This document shows, one piece after another, positions 1-6,967 of a DNA stretch of 9,606 bases. Origin of the DNA: an uncultured Chloroflexota bacterium (GTDB lineage: Bacteria > Chloroflexota > Anaerolineae > B4-G1 > DUEL01). Position numbers and translations under genes: made by a program. A model generated the notes under the pieces. The model was not told the origin of the DNA and searched no databases. It saw only the letters and a list, made by a program, of their open reading frames with translations. The DNA is taken from positions 1 through 9,606 of the forward strand of contig CAKZOY010000051.1 of the NCBI GenBank assembly GCA_937138275.1. The letters run 5' to 3'. Numbering within the stretch: the stretch's first letter is position 1; each line of letters begins with the position of its first letter.

Positions 1-87
1 GCCGCCGCCCCGCAAAACCCCTCTCTATCCCCCCTCTCCCCCGCCCGCAGGGCAGGGGGAGAGAGGGGACCAAGGGGGGTGAAGGGG
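1..87. repeat. Composite palindromic repeat, copy A (truncated by window edge)
   Basis: Bases 1-22 match the right arm of the perfect hairpin at 7035-7079, so the left arm probably lies before the window. A C/T-rich arm (29-42), a small GCCC/GGGC stem (43-53) and a G-rich arm follow, closely matching 7059-7145 with only a few substitutions and short indels. The G runs at 55-59, 65-68, 74-79 and 84-87 make a G-quadruplex-type pattern. It is non-coding and belongs to the family described for 4957-7145. Confidence 0.8.
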
Positions 88-215
88 CATTTGCCCAAAA
101 TCACTACTCACCGGAGTGACTACCGGCTCGTGGTATCCACGACGCTATTTTTATGCTTTATGGTGCCCTTGAGGGCATGTTAAACTACGGTGAAACCCCG
201 ATTCCAGGAGGAGCG

Positions 216-539
216 ATGAGTTTCTTCAAAGTGGACGACCTGCCTGCTGTGGAGATGCTGCCGGGGGTTCGGCGGCGGGCAGTCTATCTGGAGCACGCGA
301 TGCTCACCTTCTTTGACTTCGCCCCGCGCAGCGTGCTCCCCCTGCACACCCACCCGCACGAGCAGATCACCTTCGTCGTCCGCGGGGCGCTGGAATTCAA
401 CCTGGACGGCGAGACCCGCGTCCTGCGCGCTGGGGAGGGTGTCTGTGTTCCACCCAACGCTCCCCATAGCGCTACTGTCCTGGACGAGCCCACCTTCGTG
501 GTGGACGCGTGGTATCCGCAGAGAGAAGATTACAAGTAG
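216..539 (+). CDS. Small single-domain cupin protein
   Basis: This 107-residue protein is a single cupin beta-barrel. Motif 1 is seen as HTHPHEQ followed by a glycine (VVRGALEF), giving the usual two His plus Glu metal ligands. Motif 2 is GEGVCVPPNAPHSA, giving the third His. Such small cupins bind a metal and act as sugar or small-molecule isomerases, dioxygenases or sensors; nothing here tells which. The start is ATG 216, preceded by AGGAGG at 206-211. An in-frame ATG at 153 would add 21 residues with no ribosome site and poor cupin character. The gene ends 54 nt before the large membrane protein gene on the same strand, so co-transcription is likely. The fold is confident, the function is not. 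Confidence 0.88.
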   Translation: MSFFKVDDLPAVEMLPGVRRRAVYLEHAMLTFFDFAPRSVLPLHTHPHEQITFVVRGALEFNLDGETRVLRAGEGVCVPPNAPHSATVLDEPTFVVDAWYPQREDYK

Positions 540-545
540 CAGGGT

Positions 546-566
546 GCAGGTCGCAGGGCGCAAAAT
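546..566 (+). repeat. Degenerate GCAGGTC-type heptamer repeat (3 units)
   Basis: Three 7-nt units (GCAGGTC, GCAGGGC, GCAAAAT) begin a few bases after the cupin stop codon. The leading AGGGTGCAGGTCGCA recurs, also just after a stop codon, at 6754-6767, where the array is longer. Confidence 0.55.
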
Positions 567-593
567 CATGCTCTTTACGGAGTGAGACCGCCT

Positions 594-3500
594 ATGAATG
601 ATCAACCCTGGTTAGACCGTCCTGTCCTGAAAGGCCTGGGGATTACTCGTGAACAAGCCCTCTACCTGCTCATCATCGTCGTCTGCCTGGTTTCCCGCCT
701 GGCGATGCTGGGCTACCGGGTCCAGAGCCACGACGAGAGTCTCCACTGCAAGTTCTCCTGGGACCTCTATACCGGCATCGGCTTCCAGCACAACCCGATG
801 ATGCACGGACCGGTCCACTTCCACATCGCCGCCCTCAGTTTCTTCCTCTTCGGCGACAGCGACTTCACCGTCCGGCTTCCAGTGGCGATCCTGGGCACCG
901 TGCTGGTGGCGACGCCGTACCTCTTCCGGCGTTACCTGGGACGGACCGGCGCACTGGTCGCTTCCTTCTTGCTGCTTATCTCGCCCTCCATCTCCTACTA
1001 CTCCCGCTACATCCGCGAGGACATCCCCACCGTCCTCTGGGCGGTTCTCTTCTTCTGGGCCATTCTCCGTTACACGGAAGAAGGCCGGGAGCGTTACCTC
1101 TACATTATGGCCGCAGCCTTCTCCCTGATGTACGCTACCAAAGAGGTTTCTTTCATCTACACTGCCATCTTCGGCCTCTTCCTGGTCGGTTTGCTGGTCG
1201 TCCGGGCGATGGAGCAGCGCTGGGAAAACGCCGCCGCGGAGAGGATTCTCTTCGCCGCCCTGATTGGCCTGGTCGCCGGCCTGCTGGTTCTGGCTCTGGC
1301 GCTGGCCCTGGCCCGTAGCGGAGAAGTTGCCCCGGTCCTGCGATGGCTGCAACGGCTGAGCATCGCGGTGGCGATTCTCTCCCTCATTGCTGGGGCGGTC
1401 GCCATCCTCTGGAACTTCTGGGGCCGCCGTCAGACCGATGGCCTGCCGATCCGCCTCCTGGACCTCATCATCTTTATCGGCACCTTCACCCTGCCCTTTG
1501 CCAGCCCGCTTCCTATGCTGGGGGCGGCCTGGCTGGGCAAGCAGATCGTCGCCCGCTACCCGGCGCCCGAATACGCCCCCCTGTTCTGGGTGAACCTTTC
1601 CCGTCTGCGACCCATAGACTACAACCCGCCGTCCATCTACTACTCCGGTGTCATCCTGGGGCTGTGCGTTCTCCTGGCGGTGGTCATCGGCCTGCTATGG
1701 GACCGGCGACGCTGGCCCGTCGCCGCGGCGGTTTACTTCGGTATTTTCGTCACCCTCTTCACCACCATCTTCACCAACGGCGCCGGTATCGCCAGCGGCT
1801 GGGTCGGCTCTCTGGGCTACTGGCTGGAGCAGCATGAAGTCCAGCGCGGCGGTCAGCCGTGGTTCTACTACCTGGTCATCATCCCTCTCTACGATTTCCT
1901 CCCCCTCTTGGGGACGGTTGCCGCCTTCATTGCCCTTGCCGTCGGCGCCATTGTTCGGGCGGTACGGAGAACCGAACCGGTCGCCACGGAGTCAACCGTT
2001 CCCTTCATCCCCTTCGTCGTCTTCTGGATTCTCCTCTCCTGGGCGGGGTACTCCTACGCTGGGGAGAAGATGCCCTGGCTGAGCGTTCACATCGTCCTCC
2101 CCATGATTTTGCTGACGGCCTATCTGGGCGGTCGTCTCTTAGATGCGGTGGACTGGCGGGCCGTCGGGGAGCGGTACGGCTGGCTCCTGTTGTTCCTCTT
2201 CCCCCTGCTGGGGGCATCTATCGGCGCCGTTTTCTCGGCCTGGGGACGGGGTCCCTTCGCCGGGGGCACCCTGGACCAACTCCTGGTCACCGGCACCTTC
2301 CTGGGGGGACTCGTCGGCGTGGGTTTTGTCGGATTCCTGACCTATATCTTCTGGCGGCGCGTCGGGGGGCGCAACGGCCTGCTCCTGATCGCCGTCACGG
2401 CCTTCCTGCTCCTTTCCCTGCTGACAGCGCGCATCGCCTACCGGCTCAACTTCATAAACTTTGACCGCCCCGCCGAGTTCCTGGTCTACGCCCACGAGGG
2501 GCCGGACGTCCGCACGACGATGCAGATTCTGGAGGAACTCTCCCTGCGGGTGGCGGGCGGCCCGCGCCTCATTGACGTCACCTACGGCCCCGACGGCTCC
2601 TGGCCCTTCATCTGGTACCTGCGCAACTACCCCAACGCCCGCTATTACCCCGACCGTCCCTCCCGCGAGCAGGTGCTGGCGACGGCCGTCATCGCCGGAC
2701 GGGAACAGTGGGCTGTAGTGGAGCCGTACCTGGGGGACGACTACTACCGGTTTGACTATTTCTTTCTCTGGTGGCCGATGGAGGACTACCGTCGGATCAC
2801 CATCCCCAAACTCTGGGAGTGGCTGAAGGACGGGCAGAAACGGGCCGCGCTCTGGCGGATTTTCTTCTACATGGACTACAGCCTGTACGACCAGATTACC
2901 GGCACCAAACACACCCCCAACGAATGGCCGTTGCGCGGGGATTTCCGGCTCTACATCCGCAAGGACGTGGCGAACAAGTTGTGGGATTTTCACGTCGGCC
3001 CGCCGCCGGAGGAAGAGGAGGAGGCCGAGACTCCCGACCCCTACGCCGTGGGCTGGCGCCAGCGTACACCGGTACGGACGTGGGGGACGGAGGGGAGCGG
3101 CATAGGCCAGTTCCTCGCGCCCCGCGGCATCGCCGTCTCTGCCGATGGCTTTGTCTACGTCGCCGATTCCCGCAACCACCGCATTCAGAAATTCACCGCC
3201 GACGGGGTCTGGGTGGCCTCCTGGGGGACGTTCGGGGGCTGCCCCGAGCGGACGCCCCTGCCGGGCGAGTTCTGTGAGCCGTGGGGGGTGGCGGTGGGCC
3301 CCGACGGGTCCGTCTACGTGGCGGATACCTGGGCCCACCGGGTGCAGAAGTTCTCGCCGGACGGTCAGTTCCTGGCCCAGTGGGGCTTCTCCAGCCAGTA
3401 CGGCGCCGACCTGCGGCCGGGGGCCTTCTACGGCCCGCGCGGCATTGCGGTCGCGCCCGACGGCACCGTCTACGTGGCGGATACAGGGAACAAACGCATC

Positions 3501-3941
3501 CAGGTCTTCACCGCCGACGGCGTCTTCCTGCGTCAGTTGGGGGGCTTTGGATTGGAACCGGGGCAACTGAACGAGCCGGTGGGTGTGGCGGTTGGCCCCG
3601 ATGGCGATGTGTACGTTGCCGATACCTGGAACTACCGTGTCCAGGTGCTGACGCCGCTGGGCCAGCCGGTGCGGCAGTGGCCGATCGCGGGCTGGAACAA
3701 CCCGATGGCCGAGGAGAAACCCTATCTGGCCGTGGACAGCCGAGGGTGGGTCTATGTGACCGACCCGGGCCATTATCGGGTACTGGCCTTTGACAGTCAG
3801 GGGAACTACCTCTTCAGTTTTGGCCAGTTCGGGTTTGATACGGCTTCCTTTGCGTTGCCGATGGGCATTGCCGTCGGCCCCGACGGCGCCCTCTACATCA
3901 CCGACGCCGCCAGCCACCGGGTCGCCGTATATCAGCCGTAG
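594..3941 (+). CDS. TIGR03663/Agl23-type membrane glycosyltransferase-like protein with C-terminal six-bladed NHL propeller
   Basis: This 1115-residue protein has three parts. Residues about 20-620 form a polytopic membrane domain with GT-C glycosyltransferase character. It shows the few residues that define family TIGR03663: the dipeptide DE at 47-48, the tripeptide HGP at 71-73, and conserved arginines in a SRYIRED segment near residue 140. Residues about 625-800 look soluble and are followed by an acidic linker (PPPEEEEEAETPDP). Residues about 830-1115 hold six NHL repeats of the form GIAVxPDGxVYVADxxNxRIQxF, enough to close a six-bladed propeller. Members of the family are linked to protein or lipid glycosylation (flippase-associated Agl23 annotation), but the donor and acceptor are unknown. 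ATG 594 is chosen because GGAGTGAG (579-586) sits just upstream; GTG 582 would add four residues but lies inside that site. The cupin gene precedes it, and a broken glycosyltransferase-like gene follows after 70 nt. The enzymatic role is inferred from the family. Confidence 0.9.
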   Translation: MNDQPWLDRPVLKGLGITREQALYLLIIVVCLVSRLAMLGYRVQSHDESLHCKFSWDLYTGIGFQHNPMMHGPVHFHIAALSFFLFGDSDFTVRLPVAILGTVLVATPYLFRRYLGRTGALVASFLLLISPSISYYSRYIREDIPTVLWAVLFFWAILRYTEEGRERYLYIMAAAFSLMYATKEVSFIYTAIFGLFLVGLLVVRAMEQRWENAAAERILFAALIGLVAGLLVLALALALARSGEVAPVLRWLQRLSIAVAILSLIAGAVAILWNFWGRRQTDGLPIRLLDLIIFIGTFTLPFASPLPMLGAAWLGKQIVARYPAPEYAPLFWVNLSRLRPIDYNPPSIYYSGVILGLCVLLAVVIGLLWDRRRWPVAAAVYFGIFVTLFTTIFTNGAGIASGWVGSLGYWLEQHEVQRGGQPWFYYLVIIPLYDFLPLLGTVAAFIALAVGAIVRAVRRTEPVATESTVPFIPFVVFWILLSWAGYSYAGEKMPWLSVHIVLPMILLTAYLGGRLLDAVDWRAVGERYGWLLLFLFPLLGASIGAVFSAWGRGPFAGGTLDQLLVTGTFLGGLVGVGFVGFLTYIFWRRVGGRNGLLLIAVTAFLLLSLLTARIAYRLNFINFDRPAEFLVYAHEGPDVRTTMQILEELSLRVAGGPRLIDVTYGPDGSWPFIWYLRNYPNARYYPDRPSREQVLATAVIAGREQWAVVEPYLGDDYYRFDYFFLWWPMEDYRRITIPKLWEWLKDGQKRAALWRIFFYMDYSLYDQITGTKHTPNEWPLRGDFRLYIRKDVANKLWDFHVGPPPEEEEEAETPDPYAVGWRQRTPVRTWGTEGSGIGQFLAPRGIAVSADGFVYVADSRNHRIQKFTADGVWVASWGTFGGCPERTPLPGEFCEPWGVAVGPDGSVYVADTWAHRVQKFSPDGQFLAQWGFSSQYGADLRPGAFYGPRGIAVAPDGTVYVADTGNKRIQVFTADGVFLRQLGGFGLEPGQLNEPVGVAVGPDGDVYVADTWNYRVQVLTPLGQPVRQWPIAGWNNPMAEEKPYLAVDSRGWVYVTDPGHYRVLAFDSQGNYLFSFGQFGFDTASFALPMGIAVGPDGALYITDAASHRVAVYQP

Positions 3942-4011
3942 GGTAGGGCAGGGGCGGGTAGTCTTTGAGTATTCATCCAGGTTGTGCAACATTCCAGCAC
4001 AGGAGGAGACT

Positions 4012-4401
4012 TTGCGATTCATCGTTCACGGTCTACTCATCGTCCTGGTTGTTCTTTCCCTCTCCCTCGTTGCGATCCGACCGTGGATGCCGAGCACCGT
4101 TATCTGCTCCGATGACTTCCTGCTCCACACCCTGCGCACTGCCCAATTGGAGTCATTGTTGCGGGAAGGAGTCCTCTACAGCCGCTGGGCCCCCGCAATG
4201 GCGCGGGGGTACGGTTACCCCTTTTATAATTTCTATGCCCCTCTCTCCTACTACGTTGCGGCCCTTCTCAGCCTTACTGGCCTGGGGAACCTGAACGCCG
4301 TCTTTCTGACCTTCGCTCTGGCGTTTGTTGCGGCTGGACTGGGCAACACGTCCTGTACCTCCCGGCCCGCCTGGAGGGCGGTGAGTACACCTGGCGTGTG
4401 A
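4012..4401 (+). pseudogene. N-terminal remnant of a polytopic membrane glycosyltransferase-like protein
   Basis: The frame starts at TTG 4012 behind a strong AGGAGGAG (4001-4008) and encodes a 129-residue product. Residues 7-24 are a membrane segment. A motif-rich loop follows: SDDFLLHTLR (33-42), LYSRWAPAM, then GYGYPFYNFYAPLSYY (66-81), and a second hydrophobic region (82-111). This resembles the start of large membrane proteins of the PTPS-related/GT-C type, which usually have several hundred more residues. After residue 111 (about 4344) the reading turns into non-membrane sequence and stops at 4399-4401. The lost sense continues in another frame as the C-terminal domain at 4344-4931. The open frame extends upstream to 3790, but that part overlaps the NHL gene and is spurious. 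It is read here as the 5' end of an internally deleted gene; a short product may still be made. Confidence 0.75.
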
Positions 4402-4931
4402 CCCTTCTTCCCATCGGACGGGCTGCTGACGTGCCCGTGCCCCTTCTGGTGACGGCCCCGTCTCGCACATTTACCCCTCCGGCCGTGGGTCACCCGGTTG
4501 GTGTCACCCTGGGCAACCGTCCAGATGGGACCTGGCAGGGCGTGGCGACGCTGGTGGGGTTTGACATAGAGCCCGAAGCGGTCAGGCCGGGCGACACCCT
4601 GACGGTCACCCTGGTCTGGCGGGCCGAGGCAGAGACCCGCACCTCGTATCGCGTGTTCCTCCATCTGCGGGCGGCCGATGGCGCGCTCGTTGCCCAGTCG
4701 GACGGCGTTCCGGCCGACTGGAGCCGCCCGACGACCGGCTGGGTTCCCGGCGAATACATCGCGGATCGGCGGGTTCTCTCCATCCCGCCGAACGCCCCGC
4801 CCGGCCCGTACACCCTTTCTGTCGGGTTGTACGTTGTGGACCCGAGGAGTCTGATGACGACCGAGCGGCTTGTCACTTCGGATGGCGCCGATGTTCTGCA
4901 AATCGTCGTTGTTCCGGCGGGCAACCCGTAG
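4344..4931 (+). pseudogene. C-terminal remnant: beta-rich accessory domain of a membrane glycosyltransferase-like protein
   Basis: From about 4344 a new frame reads sensibly as QHVLYLPARLEGGEYTWRV and runs to the stop at 4931. The main domain has the look VRPGDTLTVTLVWRAEAET, VFLHLRAADGALVAQSD, then GWVPGEYIADRRVLSIPP and GPYTLSVGLYVVD. This beta-rich module is typical of the extracytoplasmic C-terminus of large membrane glycosyltransferases in Chloroflexota. There is no signal peptide or membrane segment. The first possible start is GTG 4398, which overlaps the preceding TGA (4399-4401) in a GTGA arrangement, so coupled translation is possible, but no close Shine-Dalgarno is present. The best reading is the 3' end of the gene begun at 4012 after loss of its middle. 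Remains of two neighbouring related genes fused by deletion, or an assembly collapse, are alternatives. Confidence 0.7.
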
Positions 4932-4956
4932 GGTTTATGCAGCAATCCCTCGTGGA

Positions 4957-5000
4957 ATGGGTTTTTGGGGCAGCGGCTTGCCGCCGCTCAAAAACCCCAT
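4957..5000. repeat. Hairpin-family repeat, imperfect copy
   Basis: The outer arms ATGGGTTTTTG (4957-4967) and CAAAAACCCCAT (4989-5000) pair with one bulge; an inner AGCGGC/GCCGCT pair (4972-4977, 4983-4988) surrounds the loop. It lies 25 nt after the stop of the C-terminal glycosyltransferase remnant and is followed by a C/T-rich stretch. This is the same layout as at 5409, 6873 and 7035, and it may act as a transcript 3' end. Confidence 0.7.
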
Positions 5001-5006
5001 TTCCAT

Positions 5007-5061
5007 CCCCCTCCCCGTGCGGTTGTAAACGGACGATCCGTCCGCCCTCCATAGGGAAGGG
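5007..5061 (-). repeat. GGACGGATCGTCC-type module, inverted copy
   Basis: Read on the minus strand, this stretch matches 6968-7023 on the plus strand. Both have GAGGGCGGACGGATCGTCCG, then an ACA-CCGCACGGGGAGGGG end. The core at 5030-5044 is a CGGACG/CGTCCG stem with a 3-nt loop. The TIR element starts a few bases downstream of this copy. Confidence 0.7.
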
Positions 5062-5346
5062 CACGTGCGTCAACTTAGGGTGAGGACCCAGAGGCGGAAA
5101 CCCTTCCCGCCGGAGGCCGAACCCTCCGGTAGGGGCGACTACTTTGAAAGTCGCCCCTACATAACCCTGCTATGCAGGCTGAAGGTAGGGGCGACTTTCA
5201 AAGTTGCCCCTACTCCGCTACGCTCCGTGGCGCACCACCAACGAGCCCCCGGTGCAGGGGTGGGTTTGAACCACCCTACAGCCGACGGTTAGCGTCGGGC
5301 TCAAGGCGGCCCGAGCGTTCATCCCCTGCTTAAGTTGACGCATATG
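5062..5346. mobile_element. MITE-like non-autonomous element with 12-bp perfect terminal inverted repeats
   Basis: TGCGTCAACTTA (5066-5077) and its exact complement TAAGTTGACGCA (5331-5342) face each other across 253 bp. The match extends outwards to 14 of 16 bases (5062-5077, 5331-5346). No coding frame inside looks real. The interior is packed with palindromes: CCGGAGG/CCTCCGG (5110-5129), two GTAGGGGCGACT-type hairpins (5129-5160, 5185-5213), a bulged AGGGGTGG/CCACCCT hairpin (about 5255-5278) and CCGACG/CGTCGG (5282-5299). No clear target-site duplication is visible and no transposase is in the window, so the parent family is unknown. A structured RNA or other inverted-repeat cassette remains possible. 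Confidence 0.55.
5129..5213. repeat. Pair of GTAGGGGCGACTTTC palindromes
   Basis: The first hairpin is GTAGGGGCGACT (5129-5140) with AGTCGCCCCTAC (5149-5160), a perfect 12-bp stem with an 8-nt loop. The second is GTAGGGGCGACTTT (5185-5198) with AAAGTTGCCCCTAC (5200-5213), with one G-T pair. GAAAGTCGCCCCTAC (5146-5160) is also an exact complement of 5185-5199, so alternative pairing between the hairpins is possible. They sit inside the TIR element. Confidence 0.75.
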
Positions 5347-5408
5347 GGGGGTAGGGAGGAAGGGAAATATCAACCCTCCAGAATGGCGCGCCCGTAAAGA
5401 GGGAAAGT

Positions 5409-5473
5409 GGGGTTTGTGGGGGCGGCTTCGCCGCCCCCACAAACCCCGCACCCCACCCCTTTCCCATGTGGGG
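5409..5473. repeat. Hairpin-family repeat with perfect 18-bp stem, plus second hairpin
   Basis: The left arm 5409-5426 and right arm 5430-5447 pair perfectly around a TTC loop; the stem begins GGGGTTTGTGGGGG. A C-rich stretch follows in which CCCCAC (5451-5456) can pair with GTGGGG (5468-5473). It lies 34 nt upstream of the alcohol dehydrogenase promoter and could insulate it from upstream transcription. Confidence 0.8.
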
Positions 5474-5506
5474 CGAATTGCTGCGCAAGCCCCCGTAACG
5501 GGCCGA

Positions 5507-5534
5507 TTGACTTTTGACCCTGAGCGTGTAGAAT
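5507..5534 (+). promoter_or_regulatory. Sigma-70-type promoter for the alcohol dehydrogenase gene
   Basis: The -35 box TTGACT (5507-5512) and -10 box TAGAAT (5529-5534) each match consensus at five of six positions and are 16 bp apart. Transcription would begin near 5541, giving a leader of about 50 nt before GTG 5590. It is the only good promoter in this spacer. Confidence 0.65.
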
Positions 5535-5589
5535 AAAGCAGGACGCTCAATTACCTCCCACCATTGGCTATTCGCACAAGGAGGTCAAC

Positions 5590-6753
5590 GTGTGGTACTT
5601 CGTCTCCCCCCAAATCGTCTTTGGTGAAGGCGCGCTGGATGCCCTGGACGAACTGCAGGGCCGCCGGGCCCTCATCGTCACTGATGCAACTCTGGTCAAA
5701 CTGGGCATCGTGGACAAGGTGATTGCGCACCTGAAGAACGCCGGGCTGGAGGTGCGGGTCTTTGACGAAGTGGAGCCCGACCCCAGCGTGCCTACCGTCC
5801 AGCGCGGGGCCGAGATCGCCCGCGAGTTTGAACCCGACTGGATTGTGGGCCTGGGCGGCGGCTCTCCTATGGATGCAGCCAAAGCCATCTGGATTCTCTA
5901 CGAGCGGCCCGACCTCCATCCGGCGGAGATCAACCCCTTCGTTCCGCTGGGGCTGCGCCAGAAGGCCCGCCTCATCGCCATCCCCACCACCAGCGGCACC
6001 GGCGCGGAGGTTACCTGGGGCATTGTCATCACGGATCCGGTGGAAGAACGCAAGATGGGGCTGGGGAACCGGGAGAACGCGGCCGATATCGCCATTGTGG
6101 ACCCCAGCCTGGTCGCCGGGATGCCGCCCCGGTTGACGGCGGATACCGGGATGGACGCGCTGACCCACGCGGTGGAGGGGTACACCTGTGCCTGGCATAA
6201 CGATATCTGTGACGGCCTCTGCATCCAGGCGGTGCGGCTGATTTTCTGCTATCTCCCCCGCGCGGTAGCGGATGGTTCGGATATGGAAGCGCGGGAGCGG
6301 ATGCACAACGCGGCCACTATCGCCGGTCTGGGCTTCGGTAACTCTATGGCCTCCATGGCCCATGCGATGGGGCATACCCTCGGGGCCACCTTCCACGTCC
6401 ATCACGGCCGGGCAGTGGGGATTTATCTGCCGTACACCGTGGAATTCTGCGCCCGCGAGGTGCCGGAGCGGTTCGCCGAACTGGCCGCGCTGGCGGGGAT
6501 TTCCCAGGCCGGTGGCGAGGAGGGCGCCCGGGCGCTGGCCCGCGCCATCCGCGACCTGGCCCGGCAGATCGGCAGCCCGGTGTCGGTGGCGGAGGCGGGA
6601 GTGGATCGGAGCGCCCACGAAGCCCATCTGGACAAAATGGTAGATGACGCCTTCAACGACACCCAGATGGTCACCGCCGTCCGCGCCCCCTCCTACGACG
6701 AACTTCGCCAACTCTTCCGGTACGCCTACGAGGGCTGGGAGGTGGATTTTTAA
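5590..6753 (+). CDS. Iron-containing (group III) alcohol dehydrogenase
   Basis: This 387-residue protein has the full length usual for NAD(P)-dependent group III alcohol dehydrogenases, which interconvert alcohols and aldehydes or ketones in the cytoplasm. The nucleotide-binding loop is GLGGGSPMDAAKA (GGGS at 89-92), with the conserved TTSGTGAEVT at 133-142. The metal ligands can be aligned with those of FucO: D189 and H193 (in MDALTHAVEGY), H258 (in MASMAHAMGH) and H272 (in VHHGRAVG). H262 matches a further conserved His. GTG 5590 follows AAGGAGGT (5578-5585) at a 4-nt spacing, which settles the start. The gene has its own promoter and no close partner, so it looks monocistronic, and the substrate (short alcohol, propanediol or butanol type) cannot be read from the sequence. 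All key residues are present. Confidence 0.95.
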   Translation: MWYFVSPQIVFGEGALDALDELQGRRALIVTDATLVKLGIVDKVIAHLKNAGLEVRVFDEVEPDPSVPTVQRGAEIAREFEPDWIVGLGGGSPMDAAKAIWILYERPDLHPAEINPFVPLGLRQKARLIAIPTTSGTGAEVTWGIVITDPVEERKMGLGNRENAADIAIVDPSLVAGMPPRLTADTGMDALTHAVEGYTCAWHNDICDGLCIQAVRLIFCYLPRAVADGSDMEARERMHNAATIAGLGFGNSMASMAHAMGHTLGATFHVHHGRAVGIYLPYTVEFCAREVPERFAELAALAGISQAGGEEGARALARAIRDLARQIGSPVSVAEAGVDRSAHEAHLDKMVDDAFNDTQMVTAVRAPSYDELRQLFRYAYEGWEVDF

Positions 6754-6757
6754 GGGT

Positions 6758-6807
6758 GCAGGTCGCAAGTCGCAGGGCGCAGGGGCGCAGGTTGCAGGGC
6801 GTGGAGG
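6758..6807 (+). repeat. Degenerate tandem heptamer array (GCAGGTC type, 6-7 units)
   Basis: The units are GCAGGTC, GCAAGTC, GCAGGGC, GCAGGGGC, GCAGGTT, GCAGGGC and a weaker GTGGAGG, starting 4 nt after the alcohol dehydrogenase stop. The same word follows the cupin stop at 546. It resembles the short tandem heptamers seen in several bacterial groups; no function can be assigned. Confidence 0.65.
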
Positions 6808-6814
6808 GATGGGG

Positions 6815-6843
6815 TGGGGGGCTTCGCCGCCCCTGCAAATCCC
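6815..6843. repeat. Hairpin-family repeat, degenerate copy
   Basis: The centre GGCTTCGCC (6820-6828) and right arm (6826-6843, GCCGCCCCTGCAAATCCC) match the family, but the left arm has decayed to G-rich sequence and pairs with mismatches. It is followed by C/T-rich sequence as in the other copies, so it looks like a broken or partially overwritten copy. Confidence 0.55.
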
Positions 6844-6872
6844 TCTCCCTGCCTTTCAGGCTGCTGAATTTG

Positions 6873-6952
6873 TATGGTTTTTGGCGCTGGCGGCCTTCGG
6901 CCGCCAGCGCCAAAAACCATATTTTTCTCCCCCTTCTCCCCCGCAAGCGGGG
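6873..6952. repeat. Hairpin-family repeat with perfect 23-bp stem and TTCG loop, plus second hairpin
   Basis: Arms 6873-6895 and 6899-6921 pair without a mismatch around TTC; the apex reads CTTCGG, the stable cUUCGg tetraloop in RNA. The outer part is ATGGTTTTTGGCGC and its complement. ATTTTTCT follows directly, so on the plus strand this has the form of an intrinsic terminator for the alcohol dehydrogenase transcript, about 120 nt after the stop. A C/T-rich tract then leads into a CCCCGC/GCGGGG hairpin (6939-6952). Confidence 0.75.
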
Positions 6953-6967
6953 CCCCACCCCCCTGCC

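Noticed and set aside
128..152. TCGTGG/CCACGA hairpin (128-142) followed by ATTTTT as a terminator
   Set aside because: The stem is only 6 bp, the T run is displaced by several bases, and the upstream gene is not visible.
153..215. Upstream extension of the cupin gene from ATG 153
   Set aside because: It has no ribosome site and overlaps a small TGCCC/GGGCA hairpin, while ATG 216 has a strong AGGAGG.
3790..4011. Upstream extension of the broken glycosyltransferase frame into the NHL gene
   Set aside because: The extra residues are low-complexity shadow translation; the strong ribosome site at 4001-4008 points to TTG 4012.
2139..4022. 627-codon open frame on the minus strand opposite the NHL-repeat region
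   Set aside because: It is antisense to a well-supported gene, has no recognisable domains, and its length is explained by GC-rich codon use and repeated NHL coding sequence.
5129..5213. Possible CRISPR-like repeat pair
   Set aside because: There are only two palindromic units in opposed orientation, with no regular spacers and no cas genes nearby.
5551..6768. 405-codon minus-strand open frame covering the alcohol dehydrogenase gene
   Set aside because: The plus-strand frame has all catalytic and cofactor motifs with promoter and ribosome site; the opposite frame is rich in Arg, Gly and His with no family signature.
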